64,000 nt of DNA from Dipteris shenzhenensis (taxonomy: Eukaryota; Polypodiophyta; Polypodiopsida; Gleicheniales): assembly GCA_047967505.1 (NCBI GenBank), contig CM106540.1; one strand, given 5' to 3'. Numbering within the stretch: the stretch's first letter is position 1; the number at the start of each line of letters is the position of its first letter. Shown one piece after another: positions 21,964 through 34,242 of the stretch. The notes under the pieces are model-generated. The model saw nothing but the letters and a program-made list of their open reading frames with translations. It was not told where the DNA came from and ran no database searches. A program made the position numbers and the translations under genes.

Positions 21964-24900
21964 GGACTACAACAATCAACTTGCAGCAGTAGGAGAGACT
22001 ATGAATCCCGCAAAAATGGTTTAAGTCATTCTGAATGGACTAGGAGAGGGATATGAGAATCTAGTCCAGAGTATAGCCATCCAATGGCAAATTCCGACAC
22101 TGGAAGAACTTCGATCAGTCCTACTTGGTGAAGAACTTAAGACTCGAGCCATTCAAGCATGTAAAGGTCATTCTAATGATCAGGCATTCATGGCTTTAGA
22201 CAGAAGCAGAGGCAAAGGCAAAGCTAGAGGTAGATCATATCAAAAAAGTGATCATCATCACAAACAAAATCAAAGTCAGCATCAAGATCATCCTCAGCAA
22301 CATTAGAATCAGCAAAGAGGAGACATTCCAATCGAGGAAGATTCCAAGGACAAGGGAATGCATCCACCAATGTGTCAAACATTCAGTGCAACTATTGTTA
22401 CAAGTTTGGACACTTTGAAAGAGATTGTCGCAAGAAGCAGTACGACCAATGCGATCAATCCAATAGTAATTGAGGGAATTCCCGAGGTAGAGGAAATCAT
22501 CATGGTGGACATTCTAGTCCAAGTCATTTTGCAAATGAACGTGGAAATATGTTTCTTGCAAGCGAGGAATTGCATCAGATTGATACAGTCTACCTAGACA
22601 CTGATTTCAATCCCAAAGAGGATTATAGCTATCAAGTCTACCAAGTGTAACAGGATACTTGGTACATCGACAGCGATGCATCATCTCACATTACAAATCA
22701 TCAGGAATGGTTCACAGAAATGAAGCCATTAGAAGGATAGAAAAATGTCATCTACAAAGCAGACAATACACCAAATCCGATTCAAGGGATAGGCATTATC
22801 CCTATGAACAATTTCACTAGTACAAAAGGATTAGTCAAAGATGTGCTCTATGTTTCGAAGCTCAGCAAGTACCTTTTGTCAGTAGGTCAAATGATGGAAC
22901 ACAATTACAAATTCATCTTCAACAGTGATGAATGTACTATCAGAGATAAATCCAAAAGATGTTAGCTAGTAGCAAAAGGTGTCAAGGAAGGACGCTTATA
23001 CAGAATGCTAGCTACAGTACCAAATAACATGCCATGTCAGCTCAACTGCAACAGATGCCACTATCTACAAAATGGCACAAAAGATATGGTCATGTTAACT
23101 TCAAGTACTTGTTAGATCTCAGGAATCAGAATATGGAATTTGGGATTCCGAAGCTACAGTTTCTTGGAAAAGTTTGCGAAGCATGCTGCTTCGGTAAACA
23201 AAAGTGAACCAACTTTGTCACAAGTACCTCTCGTGCATGAGGTATTCTTGATTTGATACATACAGATATATGGGGTTATGCCCACACCCGCAGTATCAAT
23301 GGTTCACTTTACTACTTGACTTTCATTGACAACTACAGTAGATATTGTTGGGTCTACTTTCTAAAAGAGAAATCTGAAGTGTTTTCCAGATTTCAAGAAT
23401 TCAAAGCCTTGGTAGAAAACCAAACAGGCAGAAAGATCAAAGTCATGAGAGAGATAGAGGAGGTGAATACATGTCTTCAACATTCATGAACTTTTGCAAA
23501 AATCACGGTATTTGAAGACAATTCAGATGTGCAGATACTCCTTAGCATAATGCAAGAGTTGAAAGGAAGAATGGGACTTTAGCAGATAGTGCTAGAGCAA
23601 TGCTTAGTGAAAAGCAGCTTCCGAACCAGTATTGGGTAGAAGCAATAGCTATAGCAAACTACTTGCTTAATTGGCTTCCTACCGAACCGATACAGGGTAT
23701 GACTCCTTATGAAGCATTCACTAGACACAAGCCACACATTGGGCATCTCCGCATATTTGGTTGCATAGCATATGCCCACATACATGATGATCATTGCAGG
23801 AAATTGGATGCAAAGTCATGCAAATGCATCATGGTTGGCTACAATGAAGAAAACAAAGCATACAAATTGTATGATCCCATCAACCACAAAGTCGTTATCT
23901 CCAGAGATGTAATCTTCTATGAGGAATCAGAATGGAAAACCTCACCTACACAAGAGATAGAAGCATCGACTTCACAATCATCTATAGAACAGGTTGATGA
24001 AGAAGAGCAAGAATTGCCAGCAACACCCCAAGCAGAGCCACTGCAGCTCCGATGGTCTACTAGGGAAAGCAGACCACCAACCAGATTGACATATGCTCAA
24101 AAAGGCAAAGCAATTCAGGTGGAAACCACCAACTATGCTCTTATGACTACTATCATGGCTACAGAAGAGCCAGTGTACTTCGAAGACACAATAGACAAGC
24201 CAGAATGGAAAACTGCTATGAATGAAGAAATGGATGCTTTGTATAAGAATAATACTTGGGAATTATGCAACCTTCCACTAGGAAAGAAGGCCATAGCAAA
24301 CAAATGGGTATACAAAGTGAAGTACAATCTAGATGGAAGTATTCAGAGATACAAGTTGCAAAATGATTTGCACAACAGTATGGTCAAGACTATGATGAGA
24401 CTTATGCTCTAGTAGCACAGATGGATTCCATACAGTTCTTGATATCAGTAGATGGAATGTGTATCAGCTCGATGTCAAGAATGCATTTCTCAATGGTTAC
24501 CTAAACGAGGAAGTCTACATGCAACAACCAGCAGGTTATGTTGAACCAAGAAAGGAGAATAAGGTTTGCCATTTTCAAGAAAAGTCTCTACGGCTTAAAC
24601 ACCCAAAAGTTGGTACAGTAGAATCGACAAGTGTTTTGCTAATCTGGGATACATGAAGTCCAATGTAGATCATACTCTCTACTACAAAGTTCAAAGGGAA
24701 GACATTACTATTGCACTTTTGTATGTAGATGATCTGATTGTGACAGGAAGCAAGGATAGCTTCATCAAAAAACTGAAACAAGACTTATCTGCAGAGTTTG
24801 ACATGAAAGATCTTGGACTTATGCACTCTTGTCTTGGAATTCAGTTCTAGAGAGATTCAGATTGGACATTCATGAGTCAGCTCAAGTATGTTGACAATAT

Positions 24901-25688
24901 CCTGAAGAAGTTTCATATGGCAGATTGCAAGATTGCAGCCACTCCCATGGAACAGAGTTTGAAACTTACTAAAGATTCAGAAAAGCCTATAGTCAATGAC
25001 AGATACTACAGGTAGCTCATTGGATCTCTTATATATCTGACAATCACACGGCCAAATATTTGTTATGCAGTAAGCTCACTAGCATAGTTTATGGCAAATC
25101 CAAAACAGTCTCACTGGAACACAGCCAAAAGAGTCTTGAGATACATAAGAGGTACAAGAAAGTTTGGGATAGAATACAGAGGAAATCATCACGGTTGCAT
25201 GGTACTATGACAGTGACTATGCTGGAGATCATGAGACCAGGAGATCGATACAGGAATATACATTTTTCCTTGGTCAAGGTGCTATATCATGGTTGTCAAA
25301 CAAACAGCCAACTGTTTCTTTGTCTTCAGCTAAAGCAGAATATAGAGCACTCACTACAAGTGCATGTGAGGCTATATGGCTCAGAAGACTATTGTCAAAA
25401 ATAGATTACTTTGATGAGTCAAAGCCAACAACAATATACTGTGATAATTTATCGGCTCAAGCATTGGCCAAAAATCCAGTATATCACTCCAAGACAAAGC
25501 ACATTGATGTCAAAGAGCACTTCATCAGAGAAAGAGTATTACTTGGTGACATCACACTGCAGCATTGTGATAGCAAAGAGAATGTTGCAGACATCTTTAC
25601 CAAACCACTCGGTAAAGAGCTATTCGAGAAACATCGACTAGCTCTTGGTTTGATGCAGAGGAAGGACATTCCCATTAAAGGGGTGTGA
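21964..25688 (+). pseudogene. gag-pol: Copia element B: decayed gag-pol
   Basis: Starts mid-gag ('dYNNQLAAVGETMNP') at the junction with A2. Visible parts: CCHC knuckle 'CNYCYKFGHFERDC' (22387-22428), protease 'WYIDSDASSHIT' with the catalytic DSG changed to DSD, integrase core pieces ('LTFIDNYSRYCWVYF', later 'NYLLNWLPTEPIQGMTPYE'), RT with intact 'LLYVDDLIVTG' (about 24718), and RNase H ending 'VADIFTKPLGKELFEKHRL' with TGA at 25686-25688. At least ten stops and frameshifts interrupt it (for example 22648, 22738, 22963, around 23480, 24410 and 24848). Its 5' end is absent, but element B' at 30377-34242 is the same family and shows what the missing part looks like. Confidence 0.9.
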
Positions 25689-25776
25689 TGGAATGTAATG
25701 CTCAGTCCTTCTTCGATTCCCTAGAATCATCATCTTGAGGGAAAGCCTACTTCATGATGTTGATCTTGAGGGAAGG

Positions 25777-26006
25777 TGTTGAGAGTTCACGCTCAACATC
25801 ACGTGATCATATGTGCATAGCACTAACCTTATAGAGTGCTATAAAGGAAAGGGTTAGATCCCCTAACCCTAACCCTAAATGGGTTTGTATATATTCTATT
25901 TTTTCAACTAAATCTAGTGTACAGTTAGTCATTTGTGGTGTGCTCTCTAGCTATGCCCTCTCTCCTCATCTCCACTCTTCTCCTCTCCCCTCTTCATATT
26001 TTGCCA
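25777..26006 (+). repeat. 3' LTR of Copia element B (230 bp)
   Basis: Starts TGTTGAGAGTTCAC after the purine-rich 'ttgagggaagg' and ends TTTTGCCA. It matches the LTR of B' at 30377-30632. It contains 'gtgctataaaggaaagg' (TATA-like) and a short tract of CCCTAA repeats at about 25860-25878. Confidence 0.85.
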
Positions 26007-27552
26007 GGAAGCCCTCAGCATCAGGCATATTTGACGGTAAGTCCTCAGTACGAGGCAGTCTTATTGACATCAGCATAGCTTAATTGCAGTGATGTACAAC
26101 CATCACATTCATGCATGGATCAAACTCCATCTACTATCACATCAGATGCAGATACTTAGCAGGAGTTCACTAGTGATAATGCAGTTATTCAGCAAGTAAG
26201 TCCTTAGTATGAGGAACTCACATCTCTTGCCACATTCAGAGATATATGCCACATCGCATTCAGCTCTTCAGGTGATTCCATTGCAGCGTTCATCCCCCGT
26301 TCATCACTGATGCTTTCACCTTTGACATAGAGTATACCTTGGGCTCAATTTCCTTCAATAGTATAGATCGGCACATCAATCTACAGGACATTCCAGCATT
26401 GGCTCAGTTATGCTGCATTGCACCCTTGGATCCAATTATCACCACCTCCGATCAGCAAATCATTCCTCAACACGAGGATACCTATGCATCAGTGCAGTCC
26501 TACCCTAGTGCAGTGGACATCATCAGGTTTAGCCATAGCGCAACTTGGGTAGAGTTAGTGTTTTAGCATGCAATTATGGCTGTAGTATATAGTCCTTACA
26601 TGATGCAGATCAGTTATTGGATCCACGACTACAGATCGATCCCTTTATCAGCATTCGGCACCTCATTCGCCTCAGGGACATCTTATGAATTCACAGTTGT
26701 ATTTCAGACTTCTAAGTCTTTATACTATGATCTCCTTCTCGACGAGCCTATGAGAGATGCTACATCCCATGCCGATGGATGTTTAGCCATGCACACTTCA
26801 GATGACCTTTAGCCCATGACAATTGAGCACACAAGTTTGACAAGTTGCCATACCTTGTCAGTTCTACGAGCCTCTTATTTAGCAAAGTAGTGTATCATAC
26901 CTGCACCTTCAGCCCTAGATTTACAGCCCTTGGATCTCTCTGTCCACACCGATATGCGGTCTTCTTTGACCCCGCATCATTTGACAAAGATTATACCACC
27001 TCTACTGCAGCATACCTCACACATTGTTGTCAGTTCTTTTGGGTTGGTGACACCCTTGTTTGTCACAACCTACCAGATTGTTTTCCCAGCGCTACATCGA
27101 CTAGCCTCACATCTAGATGCCTCTTCTTCAGAGTAGTTGCACAGTCCATGATGACTTAGGACATGTTTAGCTTTGACATCTTCAGCACGCAGCCATACAT
27201 ACCGTTCTTCATGCAATCATCATTCGATCGACCAGTCTTCGATCCAGGTGGACTTGACTTTCTGCATATTTCCTCCCTCTTCCTTTCGACCTATCTTCTA
27301 GGTTTTGTTCCCAAAGGCGAAGGATGACCCATAACTTAAGAGGGAGAAATGCACATTTATGTACAAGATCATAAGTTGTATTCATTATACATGCTTTCGC
27401 TACGCAATCACTGTGCTCCCATATGTACATACTACTTGGATTTCTTTCCAATTTTCTCTTTAGTTTTGGATGCTAGCATATGCACCAAACAAAATCCACA
27501 AAAAGGTGTTGTACATGCACCCTCTACATACCCAGTGCAATTTAAGAGGGGG
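26007..27552 (+). other. Non-coding retroelement-like stretch
   Basis: No protein domain is recognisable; open frames are up to about 100 codons and look accidental. Short motifs such as 'agtcctcagtacgaggca' recur loosely (about 26010, 26038, 26197). The stretch ends in a purine-rich 'tttaagaggggg' directly before an LTR-like sequence, so it may be the 3' untranslated part or body of a non-autonomous LTR element. Confidence 0.4.
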
Positions 27553-27723
27553 TGTTAAAGATAGTGTAAATTGCACTATCCACATAGGGCATAAGGGAAA
27601 ACCCTAACCCTAGCCCAAAAGGGTTCACATGTATATCTTCATGTTCATTGTCAATACACTTAGTGTACAGGTAGCTATATCGTGTGCACTCCTCTCTCTC
27701 TCCCTCTCTCACTTCCGCTCTCA
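27553..27723 (+). repeat. LTR related to the B family (about 171 bp)
   Basis: TGTTAAAGATAG...CTCTCA follows a polypurine tract. Its internal order (CCCTAA-rich tract, 'cttagtgtacag', CT-rich end) parallels the B and B' LTRs, but it is shorter and diverged. The right boundary rests only on the TG...CA rule and on Gypsy sequence starting just after it. Confidence 0.55.
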
Positions 27724-28030
27724 TAATATGCATGTTTGGATCTCGTCCCTCACTATGAGTGCATTTTTGGGATTCATAGGATAGGGATGCTAGCGCACTG
27801 GCTTGGCATCATCTAGCATGGGTATCATGTGCTGCATGACTTTAGTGGTCACACCCTTCATGTCTTTGTACTTCCAGGCCATGCAGTCCTTGCACTCTCA
27901 AAGAAGGGCAATTAAGGCATGCTCCTTGTTGGGGGTGAGGTCATCTGCCATATATACTGGTTGTGGGTCCACCCCTTCTAGTTCCAGGTTTAATTCCTTA
28001 ACCTTAGCTGGGCCATCATACCCTTGAGTA
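27724..28030 (-). pseudogene. pol: Ty3/Gypsy RT N-terminal fragment
   Basis: The minus-strand translation reads 'YMADDLTPNKEHALIALL', then a stop, 'ECKDCMAWKYKDMKG', 'MQHMIPMLDDAKPVR', a stop, 'HPYPMNPKNALIVRDEI'. This is the characteristic start of the Gypsy RT domain (the '-FAW-Y-DMKG' and 'PVRQR-YPMNPK' region). The stops replace positions where relatives have Lys and Gln (the second is a likely CAG to TAG). No catalytic motifs are included. The fragment is bounded by an LTR on one side and the TG microsatellite on the other. Confidence 0.8.
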
Positions 28031-28060
28031 TGTTTATGTGAGAAATAGTAAACTTGTGAT

Positions 28061-28436
<376 letters not shown>

Positions 28437-30376
28437 TTGGCCTTAGAAGCTCAGGCTATCTCCTACACAAGTTGTATGTTTGCATGTTACTTTGAGATTG
28501 TCTCGCCTTTGAAGATAATACTATCTCTTCTCTAGCACAATGTATGTTTGTACATGTTTGGAGATATGCTTTCTAAATTAAGTCTAAGTGTTTCGTTTTA
28601 TCACTGCAGAGAGGATGAAGGATCTATTTGCGATGTTGGTGGTGGTTTGCATTGAAGTGTCATGGATGTGGGTACATTGTGTACATGGTACATGAAAACA
28701 ACAAGGTAGAAATGCATACAAATGAGGCATCTTCTTGGTACATGGGCCTGGCAAGTTGTTGGGACATGTCATGTGGGCAAATGGGGGATGTGGGTGCCTT
28801 GATAGAGCATCTTAACGAGGTAGCAACAGAACAAAGTTGTAGGGAATTGCAAGCTCCAAGGTAAAATGTTGATGCAACACCCTTCATCATCGATGTCTTT
28901 TACATGTAAGAGTTTTTTACATTTGCAGCAACCCACGGGTCACATACTAGTGGTTAGAAGTTGATGGATAAGTGAGAGAAACCCCCCTACCACTCATATC
29001 ATGCCACCACCTTAATAGTTTATTGTGTTGCCAATCCCATTGGCTCAAACACTGCCATAGAGCTTAATTCCAAGAGAATAATTTCAGACGTGGTGGTGTG
29101 TTGACCGACCTATCTCATTCACGTATACATTTGACCTCTAGAGATAATCCAATACTTTAGGTTAGTGGCTCTATGAGTGCAAGTTATAGAGAAGTTTTTA
29201 AGCTCATACACTACATGGGAGAAATCACTGGCACAGCCTCGTGCTTATCAGCTTTGATCTTTTGGAAAACAACTACCCTCTTTGCATATATTACTCCTCT
29301 CATGCTATAGCTTTTTTGTGAACCATTTGACTAGACCACATTAATTGAACAAATCTTGCCTCTATGCGATGGGTCCCATGTTGCTTTCCCTTTTTTACTC
29401 GTCCATAAACTTTTCCAAAGACGACTAGCTATCTTTCTTTAACAAACTTAAGTCAAATGTATGACCAAATCTAGGTAATTATAGGGCACCCATAACATTG
29501 TCCAAGAAGCCAAGCGAATGCAAAAGCTCGAGTTGCCAATAACTCATGTTCTTCCATGCTAACAAGACAAAATAGAGTTGCATGTCGGCATGAAACTCCC
29601 TGTTGTGCCTCCCTACTTGTTGTATAAGATGGACTTATTAAAATGGAACCTTGCATGAGAACTCTCTCTATACATAGACAGGTAGAGATTAACACATGGG
29701 TTAGCATAGGATGCATACATGGATAGTCACATGTAGTACAAGTGTTGTAAGCAAGTGTTCTTTCCTAGTTGCATAAGTGGTGGAACACACATGGTCTATA
29801 AAATACATTCATATATGCGGTTGTGAATTGAGCTAAAAATTTAAGGGCTTTTTCATTGTCTTACTTTTGAGGTCTCTTTCTTTCAACGTGCAGCTACATT
29901 AAAGCACACACACATGGGAGCTTTTGTTGTAGTACCTCTAATGCTTCATGCACCTTATCATGGCATCTAGGTGCAGTTGGGGCAAGGGATCGTCGGTCGA
30001 TGGGGTCCCTATCCCCAATTGCACCTAGCTAGGTATGCACTGCCTCCCTTGTAGAAGCTCATGATGTTGTTTTAGTCTCCACTTTAGTAAGAATATTACA
30101 TTTTTCCCATAATGGAAAAGGACCCCTTTTCCTCCAAGGGAATATGACCAAAACTTCTTGTGAAAGAAAGCTATGAGAGCAATCACAATCATCCAAGTCT
30201 TGCAACAATTTCTTTCTACATAAAGGAGGAGGAGAAAGGAGCCTCAAGTGACCTCAAATTCACCATCATGTGAGTGAGTTTAAAAGTTGGAGAGGAACCC
30301 AAGAATATGCTAATGACCAAGTAAGTAGTATTAGGGCAAAGTGACATGCACCAAAGTGAAAGGGGTGAGGGCTATT
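28437..30376. other. Unassigned sequence
   Basis: About 1.9 kb in which I find no protein domain, LTR or repeat copy on either strand. Short open frames (up to about 80 codons) show no family motifs. Confidence 0.4.
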
Positions 30377-30632
30377 CATTGAGAGTTCACGACCAACATC
30401 ATGTGATCACATGTGCATAGCACCATCATGTGATCATATGTGCATAGCACTAACCTTATAGAGTGCTATAAAGGAAAGGGTTAGATCCCCTAACCCTACC
30501 CTAAATGGGTTTGTATATATTCTATTTTTTCAACTAAATCTAGTGTACAGTTAGTCATTTATGGTGTGCTCTCTAGCTGTGCCCTCTCTCCTCATCTCCA
30601 CTCTTCTCGTCTCCCCTCTTCATATCTTGTCA
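30377..30632 (+). repeat. 5' LTR of Copia element B' (about 256 bp)
   Basis: Homologous to the B LTR at 25777-26006 and followed directly by a primer-binding site. The first two bases (CA for TG) are altered. A 27-bp head-to-tail duplication of 'catcatgtgatc...tagcac' (about 30397-30450) accounts for its extra length. Confidence 0.85.
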
Positions 30633-30644
30633 TGGTATCAGAGC
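30633..30644 (+). promoter_or_regulatory. Primer-binding site of B'
   Basis: TGGTATCAGAGC directly after the LTR, complementary to the 3' end of initiator tRNA-Met. Confidence 0.93.
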
Positions 30645-33135
30645 ATGGTTTAGCCTTCTGCTAAGGTGCCATCCTTCATGAGAGAGTGATTGAGAGATTC
30701 TTTAGTGTTCTCTTCCGTGAGAGACTTCCATTCATGTGAAGAATTTCTATCCATTGGTGAGAGATTTCGGTCATAGAGAGATTTAGATTCATTCTTCACT
30801 CAATTCCGTTGAGAGAATGTGAGAGTGAGATCCTTTGAAAGAAATATAGGGAGAGTTCAAGAGTGATTCTAAGGGAGAATTAAGAGGATTCCTTCTTCTT
30901 GGATTGAGAAAAAGAGAAAGAGAGATTTGTGAGAGTTATTCATTGCCTTGATTCTTTTGAGAGACATCTTCTTGAGAGAGAAGGAGGTCTCTTATCTCTG
31001 TGTATTCAAAATAGAGATGGTTGGTCAAGAAAGATTGCTCAAGAAACTAAGCTTGGTGCCTGAGCAGTATATCTGGAACTAAAAAAGTCCCATGAGGAGA
31101 TTGATTCTCTGCTGTGGTTGCTTGTATCTCTCCGATAACTCCCAACTGATGGCTCCAAGAAAGCATCAGGCCTCCCAAGTAGTAGCAGCATAGTCGAAGT
31201 AAGCGGCCTCCAAGTAGTAGCCGCATAGTCTCCAGTGGCTCCTTGGTACTCCAACTATAGCTTCAACTCCACCGGCAGCCCACATCCAAGCAATCAGGCT
31301 ATCAATGTAGTATATCAGCAGTGGGCCTACTCCTCCAATGACCAACACCTGCAAATCGGCTTCTACCACATCTCAGCTGCACCATCTCCAATGGCTCAGC
31401 TCCATAGCCACCTCTCTACAACAAGTCTGAATGGCTTCAGTGCCTTCAAGCAATGCCTGTTTGTAGAGCTGCCTCTACAACGTTCAGTCCTATAATGCTC
31501 AATCTATAGACCTACCATCAACCAATGCTACATCTGCTTCGCATCATCGCCAATGGTCTGCGACTACTTCTTCCTAGCCACTAGGCCGCCTAGCTCTAAA
31601 GCCTCCCAACATAGATGCCTATAACACTTGGACGACAACTCCTGGCACACATCGCTCCAGCAACGAGCTCCCATGCTACAAACGATCTCTTGGTTGAAGC
31701 ACAGTCCAAGGCCAAGCATGCAAGCCTCAACTCAAGCTACCAATAGCTTTGCCTCTACAATGCTGCACAAGGCTGACGCAATAGCTTTCTCAACTACGAA
31801 CTCCGTTGAAGGCTTCAAGCTCCTCCAAGAGCTCACCAACTACAAGGCCAATGGACTGTTGATGGAATCTTCTTAGATTCTATCAGAATCGTAAAGATTA
31901 TGGCTGCCCTCGTCCATAAACACTTGGCCATAGAGAGCTAACAAGTGTCTCCTATCCACCACATCAGCAAGCTCACCTTATCTAACACTTCACTCAGGCC
32001 ATGTCAGCAGCCTCGTGAGGTTGCCATGCCATCATTGCCAGCTCAAATGCCACATCACCCCTACCAGCTCAGCTGCCACATCACCCTGCCAGCTCATCAG
32101 CCATGTCACCTATGCCACATCATCAATAGCATGTCATCTCCCACATCATCATTGCCATGTCACCTCTACTCACATCATCATCTACCACATCATCAATGCC
32201 ACGTGGCACATTGGACCTCTACAGGCACACACAGTGCTCCACAGTCACTGCATGTGACCACTCCTACTACCTTAGCATAGGGCTCCATTGGCACACCTCT
32301 TGCTAGGCACAATGCCACATCATCATTGCATGTGACCCACGGTGACATCATCATTGAGCACCATTTGTACTCCTTTTGCCCCTCCACCTAGATCAAGTCG
32401 TATCTCTTGATCCAGGAAGAATTTGAGGGTGCTCCATAAAGGAAAGTTGCTTGTTTTTTTGTGCTCTACGTGCTTGTCACATCGCACACATTTCGTTGCA
32501 AGTTACACTCACATTTGAGCCTCGCCCACAAAACCACTTCCTTCATGCACATCAGCCTCTACATTAACGCATCTGACCCAGCACTTAAAAAAGAACAAAA
32601 GAAAAGGAATTATTTGTTGTTCTTTCATCGATCAATGGTTGGTATAGATCTTGATCAGAATAGACTAGATTGCCATAGAGGGGACGCTTTAAATTTCCCC
32701 AAGTTGCCAATCTAAGCCATGCTCAAAATTCCCAATTAGTACCTACTCGGAGTCAGTCCATATGCTCACATACGGTTTCACATCATTACATTACCTGAAA
32801 CCTTACATTCATCAGTTCAATGAGCAAACTTCAGAGAGTACAGAGGAATTGCAGATTGTCTCAATGGGTAGATAGCACTTGATTTCACACACACATGCCA
32901 CCATTGTAAAGCCTATTCGGCTATCTCATGGCATTGTGCACATCATTTCAACCTTGTAAAGCCTCTTGGCTATTCCCGACATCATTGCCACAAGCCTTCT
33001 ACTACAAATCAAATTTTATATATTGCACTTCTATCTTCACCGATGGTTCAGAGATTTCACTTTTGGCAAGTTAGTGTATTTGCAGTTGATTCATACAGAG
33101 ATTTTCACGACACTTTTGAGTACATTTCTTGCACC
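30645..33135 (+). other. Long leader of Copia element B'
   Basis: A non-coding leader of about 2.5 kb: first a GAGA-rich part ('gagagagaaggagg'), then a CA/CT-rich part with repeated 'cacatcatc' motifs (about 32040-32360), then the run-up to gag. The part near 32390-32490 resembles 46130-46210 ('aagaatttg' then 'gctcca-aaaggaaa'), so elements B' and E share leader modules. No open frame has a recognised domain. Confidence 0.6.
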
Positions 33136-34242
33136 ATGTCTACAACTAGCAACCTCAATCTGGAGGCATCTGCTAAGTTAGACAACTCCAATTATGGTAC
33201 ATGCAAATACCGAATGGAGACCATTCTCGTACTTCAGGACAAATGGGAGTATGTCGATGGGTCTACACCTAGACCATTTGATGATCCAACCACCAGTAGC
33301 TCTACTCCATCTGTTGTCATAGCACCAGCAACGGGATCTACAACCAGATCTACAGCTACACAAATAGTTTTTGCACCAGTAGCATATTCTGCCATTGCCT
33401 GAGCTCAGGCAGAATGGGATAAGAAAGACAAGTACGCCTATCATCTGATCAAGCAGAATGTGCAAGATGTCATGCTAGGACAACTTAACACAGTCAAGAC
33501 ATCGAAAGAAGCATGGGATATGTTCGTAGCTCTCTACGAGTCTAAGAACACTTCCAAGATTCTCACACTGAGAAACCAAATCAACTAGAGTTTCTGCAAC
33601 AGCAGCAAAACTGGTCATGCGTATGTATTCCGGATAAAAGACTACAACAATTAACTTGAAGCAACAAGAGAGACTATGAACCCCACAAAAATGGTTTAAG
33701 TAATCTTGAATGGACTAGGAGAGGGATACGAGAATCTAGTCCAGAGCATTGCCATCCAACAGCAAATTCCAACACTGGAAGAACTTCAATCAGTCCTACT
33801 TGGTGAAGAACTTGGGACTCAGACCATCCAAGTATGAAAAGGTCATTCTAATGATCAGGCATTCACAGCTTCAGACAGAAGCAGAGGAAGAGGCAAAGGC
33901 AGAGGTAGATCATATATTAGAGAAGTGATCATCATCAGCATCAGAATTATCATCAGCATCATCCTCAACAACATCAAAATTAACAAAGAGGAAATCATTC
34001 CAATCGAGGAAGATTCCAAGGACGAGGGAATGCATCCACCAACCTGTCAAACATTCACTGCAACTACTGTCACAAGTTTGGACACTATGAAAGACATTGT
34101 TGCAAGAACCAACACGACCAATGTGGTCAGTCCAACAGTGCAATCGAGGCAATTTCTGCGATAAAGGAAATCATCGTGGTGGACATTCTAGTCACAATCA
34201 TTTTGCAAATGAACATGGAAATATGTTTCTTGCAAGCGAAGA
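33136..34242 (+). pseudogene. gag: Copia element B': gag
   Basis: Starts at ATG 33136 ('MSTTSNLNLEASAKLDNSNY') and shows the Copia gag hallmarks 'YRMETILVLQDKWEYVDG', 'SKEAWDMFVALYESKNTSK' and 'LNGLGEGYENLVQSI', an RG-rich stretch ('DRSRGRGKGRGRS') and a CCHC knuckle 'CNYCHKFGHYERHC' (34059-34100). It has at least five in-frame stops, most at positions explained by CAA, CAG or CGA codons losing a C, plus frameshifts around the basic stretch. From 34243 the sequence no longer matches element B but is a Ty3/Gypsy gag. Confidence 0.88.

Noticed and set aside
25858-25880. Telomere-like CCCTAA repeats
   Set aside because: Three units only, inside an LTR and repeated in sister LTRs, so not an interstitial telomere.
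28628-28864. 78-codon open frame with several Trp and Cys residues
   Set aside because: Tested by eye for zinc-finger or peptide families; Cys spacing fits none, and the opposite strand is open too.
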